64,000 nucleotides of DNA, from NCBI RefSeq assembly GCF_018100785.1, contig NZ_JAGJEC010000001.1, forward strand, positions 1,054,001 through 1,118,000, written 5' to 3'. The translations under genes and the position numbers were made by a program. Source of the stretch: Maribacter sp. MMG018 (lineage in GTDB: Bacteria; Bacteroidota; Bacteroidia; Flavobacteriales; Flavobacteriaceae). This document shows positions 43,950 to 52,484 of the stretch, piece by piece; within the stretch, counting starts at the first letter, position 1; each line of letters opens with the position of its first letter. Under the pieces are notes generated by a model. It had not been told where the DNA came from and ran no database searches. It saw only the letters and a program-made list of their open reading frames with translations.

Positions 43950-44696
43950 CTATGAATAAATACCTCCGTTAATATTTATTACCTCTCCCGTAATGTAAGA
44001 TGCCTTGTTAGAGGCTAAAAATGAGACTACGTCGGCCACCTCTTCGGGTTTGCCAAATCTATTTGCGGGTATCATTTTTTTAAGTTCCGACTCGTCCAAT
44101 TCTTCGGTCATGTCGGTTTCAATAAAGCCTGGAGCAACTGCGTTTACAGTTACTTTTCTTTTTGCAACTTCTTGTGCCAAGGCCTTCGTGGCCCCGATTA
44201 CAGCACTTTTGGCAGCGGAATAGTTGGTTTGTCCGGGAGTACCTTTTAAACCGGATACAGAAACTATATTGATTATTCTTCCGTATTTATTGACCAATAA
44301 TTTTTGTATCAAGGCATTGGTTACATGGTAGAAACCGTTAAGGCTGGTGTTGATCACAGATGACCAATCTTCTGGGCTCATCCACATGAAAAGACCGTCT
44401 TTTTTTATTCCGGCATTGTTTACCAATACTTCGATAACCGCATTTTCGTTTGTATTGTGCCAATTGTCCAAGGTAGATTTGACACTTTCGTTGTCGGTAA
44501 CGTTGAATTGTATTATTTCTCCAGATCCGCCCGCTGCTTCTACTAGGGCAAGCGTTTCCTCGGCGGCCGTTTTATTGGTGTTGTAATTTATCAGTAATTT
44601 ATAATCCAGGTCCTTGGCCAATTGTATGCAAACAGCTCTTCCGATTCCTCTAGATCCGCCTGTTACCAAGGCGTACTTGGTCTTTTCCTTTCCCAT
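43950..44696 (-). CDS. 3-oxoacyl-ACP reductase (FabG-like)
   Basis: A 248-residue short-chain dehydrogenase. Cofactor motif TGGSRGIGRAV, NNAGIKKDG, catalytic Ser in INIVSVSGLKG and Tyr-x3-Lys in TNYSAAKSAVIG. It is the only clear ketoreductase in the cluster, so it probably serves all elongation cycles. Directly upstream of the FabF-type KS gene. Confidence 0.92.
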   Translation of the reverse strand: MGKEKTKYALVTGGSRGIGRAVCIQLAKDLDYKLLINYNTNKTAAEETLALVEAAGGSGEIIQFNVTDNESVKSTLDNWHNTNENAVIEVLVNNAGIKKDGLFMWMSPEDWSSVINTSLNGFYHVTNALIQKLLVNKYGRIINIVSVSGLKGTPGQTNYSAAKSAVIGATKALAQEVAKRKVTVNAVAPGFIETDMTEELDESELKKMIPANRFGKPEEVADVVSFLASNKASYITGEVININGGIYS

Positions 44697-44715
44697 TTAA
44701 TTTTTAAATTCCTTT

Positions 44716-45837
44716 TTAATTCTTTACGAACGGTTCCGCATTTTGGTACCATTTGTTACCTAAAAGCTCTCCTTTTGTATTAAAGAAGCCCCATCCTTTT
44801 TTAGATTTTAGTCTAGCATAGTCGCCTAAAAAGCCTTTGTCATTGTTACCTGCTAAAAAGGCCAATCCTGCAGTAATGCTGTATTCTGTCGGAATTATCA
44901 TGTTTCCGGAGGTGTCGATGAATCCCCAATTTTTTTCTTTTACGGGTGCCAATCCGTTGGCAGAGAATACTTCGGCATCCCTATATTGAAAATCTATGAC
45001 CGTTTTACCTTCCATATCTATATACCCCCACTCTTTGTCTTTGGCAACGGGTGCCAATCCGTTGGAGAATGCTCTTGCTTTACTGTATGTTGGTGGTATT
45101 ACCCATTCTCCCTTAGAGTTTACAAAACCTGTTTTTTTATCTTTTCTTGCATAAGTAAGGCCAGAATCACCATGAAAGTTCCATACTTTATCTGCGCCTT
45201 CGATTACGTTAAAAGTGCCGTTGTGTATAATTCCGAAATTACCTCCTTTTTTTCCGTACACTCCAGAGGTGTTGTAGGTATTCCCGATTTCTTCATATTC
45301 AAAAGGGACGATTACTTCACCCTTATTGTTGATCATGCCCCACAACTCTCCTTTTCTGGCTTTCGCATAGCCATCTCTAAATGCTTTTATTTCATCATAG
45401 GTAGGCTCTAGAATGGTTTTGCCATCGGTGCCTATAAGGCCTATTTTGTCATTTTGGCGAATAAGGGCCACACCCTCTTGAAAATCGTAATATTTATCCG
45501 ATGCCGGTGCATTAAGTTCTTTTTCGTTTTTATCGATATACCTCCATTGATCGTCCTTTAAGACCAGTGCGTAACCGGAATTGAAGTATTTGACCTTGTC
45601 GTACGTTGGTTCAATGACCCATTCTCCTTTTGTATTGATAAAGCCCCAGGCCTTATCTTTTTCTGCTGCTGCCAAACCTTCAGAGAAGCTTTTGGCTACT
45701 TTGTACTGTGGTTTTATAATATATTCACCAGACTTGTTGATGTAACCGAACAGCCCGTCTTCGCGAACCAAGGCCAGTTCCTGGGCAAAGGACATCGAGA
45801 AACAGAATACTAATAATAGTGAGAAAGCTTTTTTCAT
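44716..45837 (-). CDS. secreted WG-repeat protein
   Basis: A 373-residue protein with a signal peptide (MKKAFSLLLVFCFSMSFAQ). It consists of about eight to nine WG repeats of the type WGFINTKGEWVIEPTYD, each about 40-45 residues. The family is of unknown function, often extracellular. It overlaps the lyase stop as ATGA, which ties it to the pigment operon. A role in envelope packing of the pigment is possible but not shown. Confidence 0.85.
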   Translation of the reverse strand: MKKAFSLLLVFCFSMSFAQELALVREDGLFGYINKSGEYIIKPQYKVAKSFSEGLAAAEKDKAWGFINTKGEWVIEPTYDKVKYFNSGYALVLKDDQWRYIDKNEKELNAPASDKYYDFQEGVALIRQNDKIGLIGTDGKTILEPTYDEIKAFRDGYAKARKGELWGMINNKGEVIVPFEYEEIGNTYNTSGVYGKKGGNFGIIHNGTFNVIEGADKVWNFHGDSGLTYARKDKKTGFVNSKGEWVIPPTYSKARAFSNGLAPVAKDKEWGYIDMEGKTVIDFQYRDAEVFSANGLAPVKEKNWGFIDTSGNMIIPTEYSITAGLAFLAGNNDKGFLGDYARLKSKKGWGFFNTKGELLGNKWYQNAEPFVKN

Positions 45838-47369
45838 GACTTTTTATTTTGATGGTTTATAATATAGTTCTTTACTTCATTTACATAAGGATACATAACC
45901 TTATCTTCTTTGAATGGGGGAACTATTTTACGAACAGCATCGTACATTTTTTTGGTTTTCGAGGAAACCTTGTCCTTTACTTCCAAATATTCTATTGCCT
46001 GTACAATAGTTATCATTTCTATGGCAACTACCTCAAAGGCGTTTTCAATTACTTTTTTTGTAATCAGGGCCGCGTTGGTACCCATGCTTACAATATCTTG
46101 ATTGTCGTTATTGTTCGGTATACTGTGAACGTACATGGGGTTCGACAACATTTGGTTTTCTGCCGTTGTCGATGTGGCCGTGAACTGCACACCTTGCATT
46201 CCGAAATTTAATCCTAATGTACCTAAATTAACGAAAGGAGGCAAGATATCGTTTAACTTAGAGTTAAGAAGGTAATTAAGTTGTCTCTCGGCGAGCATAC
46301 TCATTTTCGTAACGACTATTTTAAGCTTGTCCATTTCTAGGGATACGTAATCGCCATGAAAATTACCGCCATGGTAAACATTTTGTTTTTCGATGTTTAC
46401 GATGGGGTTGTCGTTGGCAGAATTCACCTCTTCTATAAGAATTCGTTCAACTTCGTTCAAGGTATCCAATACGGGACCCAATATTTGGGGAACACAACGA
46501 ATAGAGTAGTATTCTTGTACTTTTTCTTCGAACACGGCCACATCATTGTTGGCATTGTATAAATGATGTTCTCTTTTTCTGGTCAAAGTACTGTCCTCTA
46601 AATGGCTGCGCATAGATCTTGCGATCTCTCGCTGGCCTTTGTGTCTTTTGGTTTGGTTGAGTTCAAAAGAGAGATGGTCGTCATAGGCCTGCATAATTTC
46701 ATTGATGGCGGAAGAACAAGCAATGGCCCATTCTAGCAATCTTCGGGTGTAAATGGTATTTACAATGCCGATTCCGGTCATTACCGAAGTACCGTTTATA
46801 AGCCCTAGCCCTTCTCGCAACTCTACTTTTATAGGTTGTATGCCCTCTATTTTGAAAACTTCTGCTGTGGGTCTTTTTTCTCCTTTGTAGAAAACTTCGC
46901 CTTCACCTATAAGTACAAGTGCCAAATGTGCCAATTGGACCAAATCTCCACTTGCCCCGACACCGCCATGTTCATAGATTAAAGGGATAATATCTTTGTT
47001 CAATAATTCTGTCATTACCTTAACAACAGATACGTGTACTCCAGAATTCCCCAAGCTTAAGGTGTTTAACCTTGCCAACATGGCCGCTTTCACATATTTG
47101 GGAGGAATCGGATTTCCGGTTCCGGAAGCATGGCTGCGTATAAGATTGTACTGCAGTTCCAATGTTTCCGAATCTTTTATCTTGTATTGGGCCATGGGGC
47201 CAAATCCGGTATTTACACCGTAAATAACTTTGTTTTTTGAAAACTCTTTTAAGAAGTTGTGACTTTCTTCTACTGTGCTTAGGAGTTTATCTGAAAGGTG
47301 AATGTCTTTTTTCTCAAATATGACATCGTAAAATTCCTTAATTCCTAGGCTTCCTGTAATTTCTGGCAT
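45834..47369 (-). CDS. tyrosine ammonia-lyase (aromatic amino acid lyase)
   Basis: A 511-residue MIO enzyme. The prosthetic group should form from Ala139-Ser140-Gly141 in HGGVGASGDLVQLAH. It has the GVNTGFGP motif near residue 51 and conserved NDNPI and QDIVSMG blocks. From memory it is very close to the tyrosine ammonia-lyase of the Flavobacterium johnsoniae pigment cluster, more than to typical histidine ammonia-lyases. No hut genes are nearby. It should make 4-coumarate as the aryl starter. It is the first gene of the minus-strand operon. The substrate is not proven here. Confidence 0.88.
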   Translation of the reverse strand: MPEITGSLGIKEFYDVIFEKKDIHLSDKLLSTVEESHNFLKEFSKNKVIYGVNTGFGPMAQYKIKDSETLELQYNLIRSHASGTGNPIPPKYVKAAMLARLNTLSLGNSGVHVSVVKVMTELLNKDIIPLIYEHGGVGASGDLVQLAHLALVLIGEGEVFYKGEKRPTAEVFKIEGIQPIKVELREGLGLINGTSVMTGIGIVNTIYTRRLLEWAIACSSAINEIMQAYDDHLSFELNQTKRHKGQREIARSMRSHLEDSTLTRKREHHLYNANNDVAVFEEKVQEYYSIRCVPQILGPVLDTLNEVERILIEEVNSANDNPIVNIEKQNVYHGGNFHGDYVSLEMDKLKIVVTKMSMLAERQLNYLLNSKLNDILPPFVNLGTLGLNFGMQGVQFTATSTTAENQMLSNPMYVHSIPNNNDNQDIVSMGTNAALITKKVIENAFEVVAIEMITIVQAIEYLEVKDKVSSKTKKMYDAVRKIVPPFKEDKVMYPYVNEVKNYIINHQNKKS

Positions 47370-47432
47370 GTATGGTTGATTCTGTAAGGTTTATATAATA
47401 CCTTAGTCTTTATAAAAAGGATTCTTGTTGCG

Positions 47433-47440
47433 CAAATTTA
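47433..47440 (-). promoter_or_regulatory. putative -7 promoter element of the pigment operon
   Basis: On the minus strand TAAATTTG matches TAnnTTTG exactly and lies about 64 bases before the lyase start. A perfect TTGCGCAA palindrome (47428-47435) overlaps its downstream end and could be an operator. No clear -33 element is seen, so the promoter call is tentative. Confidence 0.4.
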
Positions 47441-47485
47441 AAATAATTAGCGAATTAGGATACTTATTGTCAGGGAAATAATCCA

Positions 47486-48733
47486 ATGAAGAAAAAAGAA
47501 AAAGTAGATGTATTGATTATTGGGGCCGGGCCATCTGGTTCTGTTGCGGCTTCTTATCTGTTTAACGAAGGCTTTTCCGTAAAGGTAGTCGAAAAGAATA
47601 GGTTTCCTAGGTTTGTTATCGGTGAAAGCCTAATTCCGAGGTGTATGGATCACTTTGAGGCAGTTGGTTTGTTGGATTGTCTGAAGGAAAAGGGCTTTGA
47701 AATTAAGACCGGGGCAAGGTTTTTACAGGGGGCTAAAGCTTGTGAGTTCGATTTCAGTAAGAAACATACCGAAGGTTGGGACTGGACTTGGCAGGTGCCA
47801 CGGGCCGATTTTGATAAGACATTGACAGACGAACTAATAAAAAGGGGCGTTGATATCGATTTTGAAAAAGAGGTTACCGCGGTTGATTTTGTTGACGACC
47901 GCTCCGTTACTACTATTTTGGACAAAGATGGTAATACATTAAAAGTCGAAGCTAGGTTTATAATAGATTCCAGCGGTTTTGGTAGGGTATTGCCCAGGTT
48001 ATTGAATCTGGACAAACCTTCTGAAATACCAAAGCACTCTTCTATATTTACACATGTAAAGGATGTAAACAGACCCGAAGGTTGGGAAGGCCATAGAATT
48101 ACCTTTGATATCGTAAGCAAAGAAACGTGGCTATGGGTGATTCCTTTTTCCGATGGGTATACCAGTATCGGGTATGTAGGGCCAACTGAATATTTGGCAT
48201 CTTTTAAAGGTACCAATACCGAAAAACTTCAAGAAATGATGAAGCTGTCGGATCATTATTATGAGAGGTTTCAGGACCTGCCTTATGAGTTTGAGCCTAG
48301 AATATTGAAGAATATTGCTAAGTCGGTTAAACAGTTATATGGGGATGGATACGTACTTACGGGCAACAGTGCCGAGTTTTTAGATCCGGTATTCTCTTCT
48401 GGGGTGGCTTTTGCAACAGAGTCGGCTCATTTGTCCGCTAAATTAATTGCAAAAGAACTTAGGGGGGAATCGGTTGATTGGGAAACCGAATATTCGGACT
48501 ATATATTAGAAGGTGTACGTGTTTTTTCTACCTATGTGAAAGAGTGGTATACGGGCAATTTGCAGAAAATTTTCTTTGCCGATTCCGAAAATCCTGTTAT
48601 TAAGTCACAGATATGTGCAGTGCTTGCAGGCTATGTGTGGGACAAGACGAATCCGTTCGTTAAAAACCATCATAGGCTAGTGAAAACAGTGGCACATATA
48701 ACGGATATGGAAAAAGAAAACGCCAACAGTTAA
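47486..48733 (+). CDS. FAD-dependent halogenase-like oxidoreductase
   Basis: A 415-residue flavoprotein. It has the FAD-binding GxGxxG (VLIIGAGPSGSVAAS), the halogenase WxWxIP signature at 215-220 (WLWVIP), a DPVFSSG block at 300-306 and Lys74 where halogenases keep a catalytic lysine. Known flexirubins can be chlorinated on the aryl ring, and such genes occur in their clusters. A geranylgeranyl reductase-like enzyme is the main alternative. It is divergent from the lyase gene, across a 116-base shared control region, and ends inside a perfect hairpin. Confidence 0.75.
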   Translation: MKKKEKVDVLIIGAGPSGSVAASYLFNEGFSVKVVEKNRFPRFVIGESLIPRCMDHFEAVGLLDCLKEKGFEIKTGARFLQGAKACEFDFSKKHTEGWDWTWQVPRADFDKTLTDELIKRGVDIDFEKEVTAVDFVDDRSVTTILDKDGNTLKVEARFIIDSSGFGRVLPRLLNLDKPSEIPKHSSIFTHVKDVNRPEGWEGHRITFDIVSKETWLWVIPFSDGYTSIGYVGPTEYLASFKGTNTEKLQEMMKLSDHYYERFQDLPYEFEPRILKNIAKSVKQLYGDGYVLTGNSAEFLDPVFSSGVAFATESAHLSAKLIAKELRGESVDWETEYSDYILEGVRVFSTYVKEWYTGNLQKIFFADSENPVIKSQICAVLAGYVWDKTNPFVKNHHRLVKTVAHITDMEKENANS

Positions 48734-48742
48734 CTGTTGGCG
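48721..48742 (+). terminator. perfect palindrome over the halogenase stop codon
   Basis: A 22-base perfect palindrome with arm CGCCAACAGTT centred on the TAA stop at 48731-48733. It is preceded by an A-rich run and followed by only a few T residues. It may work as a terminator or a 3' stabiliser between the convergent genes. Confidence 0.6.
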
Positions 48743-48769
48743 TTCAAACAATTCAATAATTGTCGGTCT

Positions 48770-49372
48770 TTATTTTAAAACCTTTTTCTTTATAACATTG
48801 GCAATGTTCTTGGCCAGTTTTGCATAGCATTCGGCAATTCTGTCGCCAGAGTTGTAATCATACCCCATTGAACCATATCCTTGCACGTCTTTATATTTGC
48901 CTTCGAAAAGTACGGTTGCCGGATCATCGGTCTTATAAATGGTGAACGTAGCGTCAATTTCCGCATTGTGTCTTACGATGCCTACGTTATACCCTGGGTA
49001 GATTTTTGAGGTGTGTATTTTCATAGTGTAATCGGCGGCATCTTCGGTGACCGAAACAACCCCGTCGTCAAATCTTTTGTTGAACGATTCAATGAACTTG
49101 GGGTGGTAACGATTGGGTCGGTCACTGAACCAATCATTTTTAAAACGCTCGCCATCACCAGCCTTTTTTTCTTCCCTTTTATCCATCTTATCTTTTAAAA
49201 ACGCTTCTTCGTTGTCAAATTTTGGAATCTGTACATCGGTATAGTCAAATACCAAACTATAGGTGTCTATCCCTTTTAAATTATTATAATCACCTTCCTG
49301 TATTTTTAATTTTTGGGCAGATGCGCTAACAATGACAAGCATGGCGAAGAATGAGAACAGTTGTTTTTTCAT
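48770..49372 (-). CDS. hypothetical secreted protein
   Basis: A 200-residue protein with a signal peptide (MKKQLFSFFAMLVIVSASAQ). It has a charged middle (KDKMDKREEKKAGDGERFK), then beta strands such as YTMKIHTSKIYPGYNVGIVRH and TIYKTDDPATVLFEGKYKD. The end (RIAECYAKLAKNIANVIKKKVL) is a helix. The plan recalls DUF4136-like lipoproteins, but the family is not certain. Single gene convergent with the halogenase gene. Confidence 0.7.
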   Translation of the reverse strand: MKKQLFSFFAMLVIVSASAQKLKIQEGDYNNLKGIDTYSLVFDYTDVQIPKFDNEEAFLKDKMDKREEKKAGDGERFKNDWFSDRPNRYHPKFIESFNKRFDDGVVSVTEDAADYTMKIHTSKIYPGYNVGIVRHNAEIDATFTIYKTDDPATVLFEGKYKDVQGYGSMGYDYNSGDRIAECYAKLAKNIANVIKKKVLK

Positions 49373-49824
49373 GATTTTGTGTTTAATTAAGTGTTTGATT
49401 ATTAATATTTAAAAAGGATAAAGGTTTGTTTGTTATCGAGTAACCCCAAGATTGAACGTATTTAAACGGATTTTATTCTAAATGTTCCATTTAGTCATCT
49501 AAGGCGGCAAAAATCATTTGTCTAAATTTTCATGACGTATCATCATTGATTTTAGTTTTTTTGAAGAACTAAAAAGGCAAAACTTAAAGGAAAAATAGTA
49601 AATACCTCATTTAAAAGTGGTTTTGTATAAATGTAACAAAAGTTTTTTTTATTTAATCCGTAATATGTGAAGAGTAATTCTGTATGTATTATATTAGAGG
49701 CCGTCATTTTATATTGTTTTCATAATTTTTTGTCTTACGGCTGCTTTTTAAAGTGTGCCGGTGATTATATGAAAGATATAAATACCATTGTGAATTCGAT
49801 TAACCAACAATACAAATTTCTAAT
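49373..49824. other. 452-base AT-rich intergenic region between divergent genes
   Basis: No RNA gene or convincing small ORF was seen. It should carry promoters for the leftward secreted protein and the rightward symporter, but no exact TAnnTTTG was found. One modest inverted repeat has arms TTTTAGTT (49550-49557) and AACTAAAA (49567-49574). A frame of 67 codons from 49667 runs into the symporter gene in another frame and shows no coding signal. Confidence 0.45.
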
Positions 49825-51483
49825 ATGGATTTTCTTTCAATATTTTCTTTTCTCGGTTTTACTTTATTAGTGGCTATTATAGCATGGTACGCTACTCGTT
49901 CTACCAATGAGAAATCTTCCGATGGATATTTTTTAGGAGGCAGGAGTCTTACCGCCGGGGTAATCGCAGGTTCTTTGTTGTTGACCAACCTTTCAACAGA
50001 GCAGATCGTCGGATTGAACGGTAGTGCCTATAAAGATGGGTTGTCCGTAATGGCCTGGGAGACTTTGGCCGCCATGGCCATGGTGGTTACGGCTATTTTT
50101 TTATTACCTAGATATTTAAAAGGAGGGTTGACGACAGTACCCCAGTTTTTGGCCGACAGGTTCGATGTATCTACAAAGACGATAACCTCTGGATTGTTCT
50201 TGACAGGTTATGTGGTAGTGTTGCTTCCCGTAATTCTATATTCAGGCTCCGTTGCCATCAGTGGAATGTTCGATGTTCCGGGGATGTTCGGAATATCAGA
50301 ATCTTCTGCACTTATCTATTGTATATGGGGTATTGGGGTTATCGGTTCTATTTATGCCGTTTTTGGTGGTTTAAAAGCGGTAGCCGTATCTGACAGTATT
50401 AATGCGGTAGGGTTGATTATCGGTGGTATTCTGATTCCTATTTTTGGGCTTATGGCCATTGGTGACGGAAGTGTTACCCATGGTCTGGATGTTTTGATGA
50501 GTGCAAATCCCGAAAGGTTCGATTCTACAGGAGAGAAGGGGCAAGAGGTTCCTTTTGTGACCATTTTTACCGGAATGATGTTGGTTCAGCTTTTTTACTG
50601 GGGTACGAACCAACAGATAATACAAAGAGCGTTAGGTGCCAAGAACTTGGCAGAAGGGCAAAAAGGATTATTATTGGCCGCTTTTTTAAAGATTTTAGGG
50701 CCTATTATTTTGGTTTTACCGGGCATGATAGCTTATTATTATTTTGAAGGTGGATTGTCATCCAGTGATTTGGCATATCCGGAACTGGTAAGGGCCGTTC
50801 TGCCAAAAACCCTGGTCGGTTTCTTTGCCGCTGTTTTGTTCGGTGCGATCTTGAGTTCTTTCAATAGTGTACTTAATAGTTCTGTTACCTTGTTCGGTAT
50901 AGATATCTACAAACAGCATATTAATAAAAATGCCTCTGAGGTTACGGTGGTCAAATATGGTAAAATATTTGGAATATGTTTGGCTTTGGCGGCAATGTTC
51001 ATTGCTCCTTTGATTGCAAATGCAGGGAGCCTTTTTAACTATCTGCAAGAAATAAATGGTATCTACAGTATCCCTATTTTTACGATAATCGTAATAGGTT
51101 ATTTGACTAAAAGAGTACCTGCCATAGCTGCGAAAATTGGAATTTTCTCCGGTTCTGCCCTGTATATTCTAAGTCAATTTATCATGAAGCCTCATTTCGT
51201 AGACAAAGCTTTGGAAGAAGCTAAAAATGCGGGTATTACCGATCCGGGCCAATTAAATTTGGTTGAAGCTGATGCGTATCCCCATTATTTACATGTTATG
51301 GCTATTTTATTTGTAATGAATTGCATCATAATGCTCGTAATAGGTAAGTTTTACCCAAGAAAAGAAGCTTTTGAGTTAAAGTATACAGAGCAGGTTGATA
51401 TTTCCCCTTACAAATATGTAAAAGAGGTAGGTATTGCCATTGTGCTTATTGTTGTGGGAATCTACATTTACTTTGCTAAGTAG
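49825..51483 (+). CDS. sodium:solute symporter (SSS/SLC5 family)
   Basis: A 552-residue membrane protein with about 14 helices. It starts FLSIFSFLGFTLLVAIIAWYA and has the family motif GGRSLTAGVIAGSLLLTNLSTEQIVGLNGSAY, close to sugar/inositol symporters of SglT type. Sodium-binding residues are likely in the first helix and around SSFNSVLNSSVTLF. The solute cannot be named; a sugar or sialic acid-type substrate is usual. No catabolic genes lie next to it. Confidence 0.88.
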   Translation: MDFLSIFSFLGFTLLVAIIAWYATRSTNEKSSDGYFLGGRSLTAGVIAGSLLLTNLSTEQIVGLNGSAYKDGLSVMAWETLAAMAMVVTAIFLLPRYLKGGLTTVPQFLADRFDVSTKTITSGLFLTGYVVVLLPVILYSGSVAISGMFDVPGMFGISESSALIYCIWGIGVIGSIYAVFGGLKAVAVSDSINAVGLIIGGILIPIFGLMAIGDGSVTHGLDVLMSANPERFDSTGEKGQEVPFVTIFTGMMLVQLFYWGTNQQIIQRALGAKNLAEGQKGLLLAAFLKILGPIILVLPGMIAYYYFEGGLSSSDLAYPELVRAVLPKTLVGFFAAVLFGAILSSFNSVLNSSVTLFGIDIYKQHINKNASEVTVVKYGKIFGICLALAAMFIAPLIANAGSLFNYLQEINGIYSIPIFTIIVIGYLTKRVPAIAAKIGIFSGSALYILSQFIMKPHFVDKALEEAKNAGITDPGQLNLVEADAYPHYLHVMAILFVMNCIIMLVIGKFYPRKEAFELKYTEQVDISPYKYVKEVGIAIVLIVVGIYIYFAK

Positions 51484-51492
51484 ATTTAAAGG

Positions 51493-52326
51493 TCAAAACT
51501 GAATTTGGACACCTACTTGCCCAGGGGCAAAATTGAGGTTCCAGGCCAATTTTTTGTTTTGGGCATTGTATTTTTGGTCATATCTACTATCTAGGTAGCG
51601 ATCTATAGATTCAACGGTAAATATACTGATGGCCATACCCAACGCTACATCTGATAGCCAATGTTTACCTTCCCAAAGTCTTGATATGCCAGGGATGGAC
51701 CCCAAGGTGTATATGCCCGTTTTTACCCAAATATTACTAAATTGTTTGGCAATTGCATGTGCGTTGGTCATTGCCAGAATAGCATGGCCCGAAGGGAAGG
51801 AATGATATTTTTTGTCCCCCGCCCAAAATGGATTAAAAGTGTCTTTGCTCTTTCCGCTGAGAGGTCTTGCGCGACCTACGGCAGATTTTAATATTTGTTG
51901 CAATAATCCGGCAGATGAGGCCGAAGCGATTAATAGGACCCCGGTTCTTCTAAGTTTTTCATTTTTAATGGCAAGTCCTGTTAAGTAAACACCTCCAGTT
52001 ACCATATAATTGTATGAAGGACTCCCGTATTCAAAACCGTAATCACGTATTACTTCAGGTACATCTTGTTTAATATCCCTTAAATAATCGCTTACAGGGG
52101 TGTCTACGAGGTAGATGATAGCTGTGCCGCCCATAGTGTAACCAAGGTTGGCCCAATCTTTTCCTTGCCAGTGCAAGGGTCTGGTATAGGAATGGCCAAT
52201 ACCTCTGAAAACACTTCCCATATCATAAGTGAACATTTCCCAACGGGTATCAATACTGTCATTTATTACACTTTGCCCTTGTGTATAAAATGAAACAAGA
52301 AGGAAGAAAATGATAAGATGTTTCAA
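51493..52326 (-). CDS. PAP2-family membrane phosphatase
   Basis: A 277-residue protein with a signal sequence (KHLIIFFLLVSFYTQGQ). It has the three-part phosphatidic-acid phosphatase signature: KSAVGRARPLSGKS, YHSFPSGHAILAM and SRLWEGKHWLSDVALG. The Lys/Arg, His and Asp of these blocks form the vanadium-haloperoxidase-like active site. It may hydrolyse undecaprenyl pyrophosphate or lipid phosphates. Its start lies about 160 bases after the tex stop. Confidence 0.88.
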   Translation of the reverse strand: MKHLIIFFLLVSFYTQGQSVINDSIDTRWEMFTYDMGSVFRGIGHSYTRPLHWQGKDWANLGYTMGGTAIIYLVDTPVSDYLRDIKQDVPEVIRDYGFEYGSPSYNYMVTGGVYLTGLAIKNEKLRRTGVLLIASASSAGLLQQILKSAVGRARPLSGKSKDTFNPFWAGDKKYHSFPSGHAILAMTNAHAIAKQFSNIWVKTGIYTLGSIPGISRLWEGKHWLSDVALGMAISIFTVESIDRYLDSRYDQKYNAQNKKLAWNLNFAPGQVGVQIQF

Positions 52327-52484
52327 TGGCTTTAATTAAAAAGGTTTATTAGTATAGGGTGTTTTGGTTATCTATAAACCAAATAGGGGCAAGATTACAT
52401 AATATATTTATTGTTTTTTCTATAATCTTGTTTTTTAACAATCTTAAAGATATATAAATTAGAGGGTTATATATTTTAGGAAAA

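Noticed and set aside
45834-47369. Histidine ammonia-lyase for histidine catabolism (hutH)
   Set aside because: No other hut genes are nearby, the gene leads a pigment operon, and the sequence is closer to the tyrosine lyase I know from Flavobacterium johnsoniae.
47650-48216. A 188-codon open frame on the minus strand inside the halogenase gene
   Set aside because: It is antisense to a gene with clear FAD and halogenase motifs; its translation shows no family feature.
47486-48733. Geranylgeranyl reductase-like enzyme
   Set aside because: The FAD fold alone would allow it, but WxWxIP at 215-220 and DPxFSSG favour a halogenase. I keep it as the alternative in the evidence.
49667-49870. Small ORF before the symporter gene
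   Set aside because: It overlaps the symporter start in another frame, has no promoter or ribosome site and an atypical composition.
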